DNA of 64,000 bases from Isochrysis galbana (taxonomy: Eukaryota > Haptophyta > Isochrysidales > Isochrysidaceae): NCBI GenBank assembly GCA_018136815.1, contig CM030943.1, positions 2,376,555 to 2,440,554 of the forward strand. The letters run 5' to 3'. A program made the position numbers and the translations under genes. The notes beneath the pieces were generated by a model. It made no database searches, was not told the DNA's origin, and worked only from the letters and a program-made list of their open reading frames with translations. Positions 55,001 through 64,000 of the stretch are shown here, piece by piece (position 1 is the first letter of the stretch; each line of letters opens with the position of its first letter).

Positions 55001-55819
55001 TCAGGGTACATGTTGCGAGTTGCCACGACGATTGCGCTCGTGGCGTGGCCGAGCTGCGTGTTTGAAGCGTTGGTCGGTTCAACGAGCGGATTCCCGCCGG
55101 ATGAAAGAGGATCACAACCACCACACTGAGGCAAAACCCATCCCACTCCCCGCAGAGCTGTCGGCAACGTGGCCCGATGGCTGGTTCGTGAGTGTTTGTG
55201 TTTTGTGGGCGCTTTCCGGCTGCGATCGCTGGCCGCAGCGGGGGAGAGGAGAAGCGCGGTGAGAGGTGGCGAGGAGGACAGCGGGAGCGAAAGGCGCGCG
55301 CGGGGGGGGGGGGGGGGGGGGCGCACAGCGAGTGACGCGGCCGAGAGCGGTGGCAGGGGACGAGAGGGAGGATCTGCCCAACTCGCCGATGGTGCTGCTC
55401 GCACGCCCCGCCCCCCACGAGGATTCCTTCTTCTCTCGGCTCTGTGGTTTGTCCCTACTCTCCACTCTCTGTCACAGGTGCCGGCTCGCTCTCCTGCCCC
55501 CCCCTCCCCCACACCCTCTTCCCCACGCCCCAACACGCACCCCCGCCCACCCCACCCACCCACCCACACACATCCAAAGTCTTCAAAAACATAGGTGGAA
55601 CAAGCCTCCTCCCCGCGTCAGCCCTCCTCTCCCGGCCCCCTCCCTTCCTTCCTCCGGCTTCGAGAGAAGAGAGAGAGAGCCCAAACGTTGAAGAATGGAT
55701 TCTCTCCTCAACGGACGGCGTGCCGTGTCTCGGAGGTCCGGCGATCGGTCGGTGGTCCCAACACACAAACGGTTTCGTCTCGACGGCGAGGCCTCGTCGC
55801 TCGGCGATCGAGTCCTCTC
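52066..55819 (-). repeat. Kinase repeat unit, copy 5 (inverted, partial)
   Basis: Contains the kinase gene and its leader in reverse orientation. The downstream half of the unit is cut off by the gap. The shared unit start (GAGAGGACTC on the minus strand) is at 55819. Confidence 0.9.
52142..54919 (-). pseudogene. Hybrid histidine kinase, copy 5 (frameshifted by base losses)
   Basis: Exons by homology to copy 2: 54102-54919, 53693-53936, 53419-53563, 52930-53313, 52710-52852 and 52142-52527. Lengths are 818, 244, 145, 384, 143 and 386 against 821, 245, 151, 391, 143 and 388. The deficit is spread over scattered small indels, which also hit the introns. This is the pattern of unpolished long-read sequence next to a gap; I see no single disabling mutation typical of a decayed gene. 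The splice sites and motifs N box, GLGL and LDENID remain recognisable. Confidence 0.75.
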
Positions 55820-57130
55820 CCAACGATATGATATGGGGGGAGGGGGTCCATCCATTGCGGAGGGGGAAGAGTTACTGCCGACCTCTTGCCAGTGATGGTG
55901 CATCAGTACTGATATCAGTTTTTTACATCAGTATCAGCTCACCTCGAACTGATAACTGATATCAGTTGTCAGTTGTCAGCAGCTTGGAGCTGGGAGAAAA
56001 CAAAACACCCAGTCCCCTTTACTTTCTACATCCAAAAAAAGTGAAAAAAAAATTTTTTTTGTGAGGTCGGATGGACGTCGTACTGGTCTCCAGCGGGAGT
56101 CGAACAGGTCTGCTGCGGTGCACATCGTCCGCGTACTGTCATCTGAGCCGCGTGTCGCCCAAATATTCCTTCTGGGAGGGCGTTTTGTTATATTTATATC
56201 TGCAGCAAATACACAAGCCACTGATATCAGCTGATAATCTGCTCGCTCAGGGCCTTGGAGGTGATAACAGCTGATAAGGTCCATCAGCTTATATCAGCTA
56301 TGATATCAGTGTCAGCCTCGAAGTTGGTGTCAGCTGATGAACTGATGCACCATCACTGCCTCTTGCGGGGGGGGGGGGGGGAGGGGGTGGAACCGCCGAG
56401 ACAGGAGTGGCAAAGTTCATGGGAGGTGGGTTCGTCTCATCGCCCCCCGAGAAAGTTTCCCTGCGTTCCCCGTGGACGAGGGCCCCAGTCCTAGAAGCGA
56501 ACCACCTCCACGAACTTCCCACTCCCGTGTCGGCGGTTTCAACTACCCCCCCCCCCCCCTTCAACAAAAGGGCGGCAGTAACTCCTACCCTCGGCACCCC
56601 CCCAGCAGCCAGCAGATACAGATCTACAGATGTAGTTTATCCTATCGCCTTCCCGCACCTGTCCCCCCCACCCGCCCGCCGGCACGCCGGGTGCTGTTCT
56701 TTCCCCCCCCCCTGTCCCGCGCTGTCCCCCACCCCCCACCGGCCCACCCGTCCGCCGGGAACTCTCTCTATGTCGTATTTATTGGTTGGCGGTTGGTTGG
56801 TTGAGTCGACCGTTGCCAACGAGGTGTCTCGAAGCTTCGCGCTCGCTCGACAAGCGACAAGGACGTTCTTCCAAGTCCAAGATTGTTTGCCTCCATTTGG
56901 TACCAGCTCCATCCACTCGGCTTGGGAGGGGTGCACGCCTTGCTTGCTTGCTCTCATGGTCATAGCGGCTTCTTAAGGTACCTGGCCTCTGGAGGCCAAG
57001 GACCGCCGCCAGCGGCAGGTGCGACGGGTGGCGCTCCGGTCGGCCTGCCCGCTCCGAGTCTCTACGACCCTACGTGGCCATGCTGTACGGCCATGAGGAG
57101 TTCCCTCTGGAACCCTGCCTCGCTGCGCTC

Positions 57131-57436
57131 CTAGCGGGCGGCCTTCCGCCCACGAGCGCGGCGACAGTGGCGCCCCAAGGGTGTCTGTATGTGGTGCACG
57201 TAGCACGTAGAGCGTGAGGATGGCTCGCACTTCACTGAACACTTCTTGCCATGGCAAGAACAGGTGCACTCCACGGACGTTGCGGCACAAGGACACCCAC
57301 GCACACATCGGGATTGCACACCCCACTTGCGGGCACCTGGCGAACCCTTCGTCTTGTGTGTGGACGACGCCCCCCCCCCGGGCGCGCGGCGTTCGTCTTC
57401 GCTCGTACCGTCTGCGGCCTTGTAGGTGTAATCCAT
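57131..57436 (-). CDS. Cys-rich CXC-like ORF, unit 6 copy
   Basis: Same 101-aa Cys-rich frame as at 7882-8187, in reverse orientation and preceded on the minus strand by the dispersed-repeat end (57563-57850). The upstream basic coil is out of frame by one base, as in units 1 and 2. Confidence 0.35.
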   Translation of the reverse strand: MDYTYKAADGTSEDERRAPGGGASSTHKTKGSPGARKWGVQSRCVRGCPCAATSVECTCSCHGKKCSVKCEPSSRSTCYVHHIQTPLGRHCRRARGRKAAR

Positions 57437-57983
57437 ATGCGCACGTCCCTTCTCTGCCTTGCGCTCGGCGGCCGTCGCCTTCCGCCTCAGTGCACGCTTG
57501 CGCTTGTTTGTACTCCACAGTTCGCCTGCGTATGCTCTGTTGCGCCCGGCGGGACTCCAACTCGCGCCAATGTAGGGCGGTCAAACAGGGTTTTTTTATT
57601 AGGGGTGAAAAAATGACCATCTCACAGTTAAGGAAATTTCAGGATTTTTTTTGGTAGAAAGTTCCCAATACACCCAACTGACACATATCCGGGCCCCATT
57701 GGGACCCAGACCTCCCCCTTGGGCCCCCACAACAAAACGTAAGCAAATATTGACGAAAGACGCTAAAGCTAAAGTCGGAAAGGGCTTAAAGAGCTCAACT
57801 TCAAATCGAGACCGGGCGCGGTGCATGCCCGTTTTCGACGATCCACCTGGATGGGGGCTGGCGAAACTGGCGGCGCTGTACCCATCGCAGCCGGCCAGCG
57901 AGGGGAAGGGCGCGGTACACGCGCGCAAGGAGGGCAAGCGTACCACTGCGGGAGGAGGTTCGCGCTGCGGCGTGAGCAAGACG

Positions 57984-58113
<130 letters not shown>

Positions 58114-59169
58114 CCCCTCCCCCTTCCCCAGTTCCCTCGTTAGCGGAGAAGCTGGTTCCGGGGAGGCCGCGCGCGCTGCTTCGGCCAGGAGTTGGAGAGA
58201 AGGGGCGGGAGACTGTGGCTCGTCCTTTGCTTTCGGTGTTAGCTTTGGTTATTCTCCCTTAAATAATTTAGATTCCTTTTTTGGTAACTGCTGTGATTCC
58301 TACCCAGAGATTTAGCTGCTTTAGGTGATGTGTCGTAGGTCTAGCCCCCTTGCCGCTTGCAAGAGGTCCTCCGTCGTTCCTATGTTGAAATCCTTGTCCA
58401 CCGTGTACAGCGGGCTTATCATTCTCTTAATGTGTTTGTTGCTCGGGGCGTGTAACCCCATATTCTCCCGTTGTTTTTTTCCCATTTCCGAGCAACTCCG
58501 AGCAACTTTTACGAGCAACTTTGGGGGTCTGAGCGAGCAACTCTTGCCTGGCCCTAACCATGGTACCAAGGCCACCAACTTTGATTTTCACTACTACTAT
58601 CTAAGAAAGTAGGTCTTGAGCACTACTACTATGTAACATAGTAGCTCTCAAGGGCTACTAATGGTATTTGGGTAGTAGCAGCCGGCATGGGGCACTAGGG
58701 GCGTGCGCATAAGCGCGCGCGCGCTCGAGGGAGGGCGGCGCGTTTGGCGCGCGCCGTGCGGCGCGTTTGGCGCGCGCCACGCGCCGCCCTTGGCCCTCGG
58801 CGCCGCCGCCGCGAGGCGCAAAATGAGGGCGCCGGCGTGCGTGTGTGTGAAGCCAACACTAACGAGCGCAGCAGCTCATCGTCCTCATCGTCAGGCCTCC
58901 CCTTCCCCTTCTCCCCTTGCGCTTCCCCATGACGCGAGAGAGCGAGCAGAGCGGGAGCGCCAGCACAACGACATTGACAACAGGATCGAGGACGAGGACA
59001 ATGAGAAAAAGACGAAGAAGATGAAGATTTAGCTGCAGGTGTTAGGCGTGTTCCGAAAAGTGGGTGGGGTACCGTGGGGGAAAAGTTGCTATGCGCACGC
59101 GCCTTCCAACTCAATGCTAATGCTAACATAACATTCTAAGCGAAAACAAAACTATCATCTAGCCCTCTT

Positions 59170-59493
59170 TTGACGGAACGCGAGTTTGGCCCGAGCCGCA
59201 GCCTCCGCGCGCTGCGGGAAAGCCTCCGCCTAGTGGCGAACACGTACACCTACAACGAGAACGAGGACTGGCGCCGGGGAGAGAGAAGCAAACGGGACCA
59301 AGCGCAAGAGCAGGGAGGGACTCAGACGATGGCATTGTGCAAGGAGACGACCGTGCAAAGTAGGCGAGGCAGGCCAAGAGGAAACGCGACGGGAAAGGTG
59401 AAAGGTACTTTTACCAAAGACCAAAGAGCGCGGTCTTTGGTTGTAGTTGTAAAAGTAGAAAGTCGAACGCGGATGCGACACATAACTGCCTAA
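59170..59493 (+). CDS. Opposite-strand ORF with AT-hook-like motif, unit 6 copy
   Basis: Same 107-aa frame as at 13550-13873, here on the plus strand because the unit is inverted, with SRRGRPRGN intact. Confidence 0.3.
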   Translation: MTEREFGPSRSLRALRESLRLVANTYTYNENEDWRRGERSKRDQAQEQGGTQTMALCKETTVQSRRGRPRGNATGKVKGTFTKDQRARSLVVVVKVESRTRMRHITA

Positions 59494-59843
59494 CATCGCA
59501 CACCTAGTGGGATTTCAAAAATCTCTTCTAGAGCACACGCACAATCGCACAATCGCCTCTGGAGCAACTATACACTATACACACACTCGCATCGAGGAAC
59601 ACTACCTACTCACAAGCAAAGGCACAACGCACAACGCACAACAGTAGACGACAAGCGCCGTCCTTCGTCAAAGAAACACAATTTTACAGCCCCAAACAAA
59701 GAAGGTAAAAGCAGGAGGTTAGGCAATAGCCACCACGCAATGTCATTGGCGCGGATGTGGCTCAACATAGGCTGGTGATGCCATGTCTTGCCAAGACCAT
59801 CTTGATCTTGAACGCATCCTTCCAGTTCGTGATCCGAGCCAGA

Positions 59844-62643
59844 TCATCGGCGCTTAAGATCAGCGATGGGGAGAGGGGTTTGTGCCGATACAATCGTATC
59901 GGTGTCTGTGGACAGTCGCGGCTGCCAATGCACGGCCTCCTGGCGTGGTGCACTCGCGACTCGTGCCTGGTGCTCCGCTAGGAGCGTTTCAGCGATCTGC
60001 CTTAAATCGGCGCTCTTGTCAAATGCGAAGTCTACGTGAGGAAGCGCGGCGAGTTGTCGATTGCGCCACTCACCCTCGGCGGTGAGAATGCATACGATGC
60101 CCCGGAAGCCTTCCTCTCGGAGCTCACGGGCAAGATCAGACCCTTTGACGAACACACCCTCGTCCTCAAGGTCGATGTTCTCATCGAGCACGGCGACATC
60201 TGCCGGTGATTGCTTGGCCGCCTCGAGAGAACTGCCATCGAGGCCAAGCGCACCAAGGGCAAGGGGTGAGGCAGGTGATGGCAAGACTATGCTTTACAGC
60301 AGCTTGGATAGCGTGCCAAACTTCACCTCACGTGACTCTATTGGGCGAGCGCTTAATCTGAGCATGCGAGGTATACTTTCGGCTTCTGGGAGGTACGGCG
60401 GGCAACCGCGCACATGGTCTTTCGGCCCATGACGACGTCCACATAGGCGTGCACTTCAGCCAAAGAGGCACCAATGCTTCCGCTGCGCTGGCCGTCCGCC
60501 CGCATGCATACGCGAAAAAGGAAGTTCTGATGTGTTCGCGAGCGACAAGAGGGTTGCTGAGTGACTGAGTGAATTACTACCAGCAAAGCAAAATGGTCCG
60601 TACACGCCGATACCCGTGGACAAGAAAGCTCACCTGCATGCGTCGCAGCGTGGGTGAGTCGTCGATGCCGATGCACACGAGAGACGACTCATTCGACGAA
60701 GTAGGCATAAGACTTTTGCTACTCGACGTCAATGTGGCCATTGGCAGAGTAGAGAGCGTGGTGACCCCTACTCCTGGAGATTGCTCAGATTTGGTGGAGG
60801 ACGTCGCATCGATAGGACGACACCGCAACATTCGACCCAGAGGGCTTCGGCCGATGACCTTGGGGCTGCCACCTAGGGGCTGCAACAATGAGTCGACGCT
60901 CTCTCCGCACGATTCCGCTGGGAGTACCAAATAGACGGTGGTGTGCTGCTCGTTGGCTTCAATCCGCGCTTGACCTCCGACTGCTTTTGTTGCTAGCCTG
61001 ACCGATGATAGTCCGAGACCGTTGCTGCCGGTAGGAGGGCAAGGAGGGTGGCGCTATGGAGCTCAGCATCTCTCTCCTACCAGTCCTCAGGCCATCAAAG
61101 CGTGTGAGATCGGGTCGGTTAAGTGCCCTCACCTCTGAGATTTGCGGCCACCGGCTGCCGATGGAATATTCTTCTTGAAGCCCTTCTCGAACACTCGTTC
61201 GCACTCTCGAGGCGACAAGTGCGGCGAACCAGGCAGATTGGAGTTGCGTACCGAGATGTGCAGCCACTCTTTCCCAGCGTCGTCTGCAACGCGGGGCGAA
61301 GGGTGATCGAGCATGTCGGCGTTGCGCACAAGAAGCGCGCTGATTTTCAGGTGTATTGAGAGGTATGAATGCACTTACTAGTGGGACGTTGCGCAGGCGA
61401 GCTGTGGTCTTACCTTGAACGAGCTTAGCCTCAGCACTGATATGCTTCTGTGACGGAGAATATTTGGCCGCGTTTGTTGATACCTCGTTGAGGAGCAGTC
61501 GCATGATCAACGTGTCGACCATCACCCTCTGCTCGAAGGTGTCGATCTTGGTGTGAGGACCAAGTGCTGCACGTAGCTCGCCGTGCATGTGCGCTTCTCT
61601 CAGCTCTGATTTGTACGTGCCGTCTTCGAGCTGCACGAAGACCTCGCGCTTGTAGCACCTACAACGAATGATGAATGGGCGGGTGTGCAACTTGATTTGC
61701 TTGCCGATTGCCAAGGGCATTGCAACTTCGTTGAGCTCCGTGAAGACGGCAGTCGGTCCTGCAGGGTTTTTTTTCGCAACACCATTTGTGATGCCCTCGT
61801 TCGACCCAAGGAGCCACCTCACCATTCTGAAGTCTGTGTGAGCATCTCGAGAACTTGTTCTTGGAGATGATTTCGTGAATCGGTTGCATGGGCATCATTC
61901 TGGTTGGTCGCTTTGTCTTGATGGCGTATCGACTCTTTGAGAAGTGCGCCTGCCGCACCGCACTGCCCTTTGATGAGATGAAGCAACCGAGAGTCAGCGC
62001 GCTGAAGCGCAGTCTTGTGCCCGGCCATCTTGGCGAGAGCGTGCGCATCGGCGGTGAATGCGGAGCCGCACAAGAAGCCGAGGGTGTTGCCCATGAGCAA
62101 GAGCACTGATGGCATTCTCGGCGCGAGGAAGACGGCCTGGAGGAATGGAACCACCGAACTGAGCACGAGCATCGTGAATCTCGTGGAGACGGGCAAGCCC
62201 CGAGCGGCCATGAAGAGCTGCAACATGACAGCACAGTGGGAGAGAGCTCCATCTGCGAACGTGAGAGTCCCGGTCGAAGGTATCGAAAGCTTGAGCAGCT
62301 CCGACGCTACGAGAGTGATCGTGGCTGACACGTGCGGCCGAGCGATGAGGCGATGCAGCAGCAAAGAGGTCACGGGCCGACCCAAAGACTGGGTCCATGC
62401 CAGGGCACACAGTGCAACCACGGGCAGCAGAAGCAGCTGGAGGAAGCCGATGGCCGAGAGGCTGCAGAGCAAGATGAGCGCCATTGTTAAGCCTGTGACG
62501 TGGCCGGCGATCATCCTCGGGCGATCATGGGTGCTTTCCAAGTGATGTGTGTATATGTACGTGAGCGCAGCCTGCCACCATGAGGATACGGTTGTGGATA
62601 CGACTTGAACGAGTGGAAGAGCACGACTGGGAGACGGGTCCAT
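59844..62643 (-). CDS. Membrane-bound hybrid histidine kinase, copy 6
   Basis: Exons 61823-62643, 61414-61658, 61133-61283, 60634-61024, 60414-60556 and 59844-60231 on the minus strand, all the same lengths as copy 2 and in frame for the same 712-aa product. Like copies 1, 3 and 4 it has CGCCCAATAG (as the reverse complement) in the last intron. It is the intact representative in the inverted arm; its presence shows that the inverted arm is not merely a broken echo of the left arm. Confidence 0.85.
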
Positions 62644-63550
62644 TTCGTCCAGCCAGCCTTGAATCGACCTGAAGAGGGACGACGCAAGGGCAAAACAGGA
62701 TTCATTGACCCGTAGCTGACAGCGTCAGGGTACATGTTGCGAGTTGCCACGACGATTGCGCTCGTGGCGTGGCCGAGCTGCGTGTTTGAAGCGTTGGTCG
62801 GTTCAACGAGCGGATTCCCGCCGGATGAAAGAGGATCACAACCACCACACTGAGGCAAAACCCATCCCACTCCCCGCAGAGCTGTCGGCAACGTGGCCCG
62901 ATGGCTGGTTCGTGAGTGTTTGTGTTTTGTGGGCGCTTTCCGGCTGCGATCGCTGGCCGCAGCGGGGGAGAGGAGAAGCGCGGTGAGAGGTGGCGAGGAG
63001 GACAGCGGGAGCGAAAGGCGCGCGCGGGGGGGGGGGGGGGGGGGGGGGGGGCGCACAGCGAGTGACGCGGCCGAGAGCGGTGGCAGGGGACGAGAGGGAG
63101 GATCTGCCCAACTCGCCGATGGTGCTGCTCGCACGCCCCGCCCCCCACGAGGATTCCTTCTTCTCTCGGCTCTGTGGTTTGTCCCTACTCTCCACTCTCT
63201 GTCACAGGTGCCGGCTCGCTCTCCTGCCCCCCCCTCCCCCACACCCTCTTCCCCACGCCCCAACACGCACCCCCGCCCACCCCACCCACCCACCCACACA
63301 CATCCAAAGTCTTCAAAAACATAGGTGGAACAAGCCTCCTCCCCGCGTCAGCCCTCCTCTCCCGGCCCCCTCCCTTCCTTCCTCCGGCTTCGAGAGAAGA
63401 GAAGAGAGAGCCCAAACGTTGAAGAATGGATTCTCTCCTCAACGGACGGCGTGCCGTGTCTCGGAGGTCCGGCGATCGGTCGGTGGTCCCAACACACAAA
63501 CGGTTTCGTCTCGACGGCGAGGCCTCGTCGCTCGGCGATCGAGTCCTCTC

Positions 63551-64000
63551 ACAACTTCGATAGGGGGGGGGTGTTCCGGGTAGGAGTTACTGCCGACCTT
63601 TTGCTGGGGGGGGGGGGGGGTAGTGGAAACCGCCGAGACGGGAGTGTGAAAGTTCATGGCAGGTGGTTCGCTTCATCGCCCCCGAGAAAGTTTTCCTGCC
63701 CTCGGCGTGCGTTCCTCGTGAGACCTCTGATGCGGATGGCTTGGAGGTCTCGCTCGAGATGAAGTTGTGAGAAGGAGGGGGCGGTCGCAATCGCCAGCTA
63801 GTTAACGAACGCCGAGCTCGAACTCCGAAGGTGCACCTCTCAAGTTTGGGGTTGAGGCGAGATGAAGTTGTGATTCGTACGAACGACGTGCGCCTTCAGA
63901 ACACGAGGGGGCGATCGCTTCAGCTCTGAGGAGGAACCCACGTCGAGCTCCAACTCGCATTCAAAATGATACGAAGTCGTAATTTCAACGAACGACGTGC
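63551..64000. repeat. Outer flank, right arm of the large inverted repeat
   Basis: Reverse complement of 1377-1822 with few differences (for example GAACTCCGAAGG here). No gene is supported. The repeat continues to the window edge, so its true extent is unknown. Confidence 0.85.

Overview
This window is nuclear-type eukaryotic DNA, most likely from a unicellular alga or other protist. Its genes carry many short GT-AG introns (about 75-270 nt) that can be placed by reading frame. It holds a cytosolic-type threonyl-tRNA synthetase, hybrid histidine kinases with eukaryotic intron structure, a chromodomain protein, STI1 and TPR proteins, many dispersed repeats, a hAT transposase remnant and long polypyrimidine/polypurine tracts. 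I cannot name the organism. Four 100-N scaffold gaps (1264-1363, 23822-23921, 35355-35454, 51966-52065) show it is a draft assembly.

Layout. The left third (1823-32545) is four head-to-tail copies of a roughly 7.7 kb unit. The right end (52066-63550) is two more copies in inverted orientation. The outer flanks (1377-1822 and 63551-64000) are reverse complements of each other, so the window is one huge imperfect inverted repeat around a mostly single-copy centre (about 32.5-51.9 kb). Each unit carries a six-exon gene for a membrane-bound hybrid histidine kinase (model of 712 aa: 5-6 membrane segments, His phosphorylation motif, HATPase, receiver domain), a conserved opposite-strand ORF with an AT-hook-like motif, GTTGCTCG repeats, a (GA)n microsatellite, a dispersed-repeat end, a Cys-rich CXC-like ORF, and (between units) a cluster of CTGATATCAG palindromes enclosing a SINE-like block. 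Units 3 and 4 also carry a 1.32 kb TG...CA insertion that is absent from units 1, 2 and 6. Kinase copies 2, 3, 4 and 6 are open under the same exon model. Copies 1 and 5 are broken by scattered base losses near scaffold gaps and look like unpolished sequence rather than true pseudogenes.

The centre holds, left to right: a degenerate hAT transposase (-), an SH3-like/STI1 protein (+), a Cys-rich gene with a PAN/apple-like exon (-), a MITE, an intronless kinesin-light-chain-like TPR protein with a myristoylation-type N terminus (+), an unrecognised ORF pair (+), a 27-bp perfect hairpin, a four-exon 143-aa Cys-rich hydrophobic-tail protein (+), a two-exon chromodomain protein (+) followed by a 203-bp tandem repeat, and the last 11 exons of threonyl-tRNA synthetase (-), whose 5' part is lost at the gap where the inverted kinase array begins. 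The genes do not form a pathway. The notable biology is the amplification of the kinase unit, if the assembly is correct.
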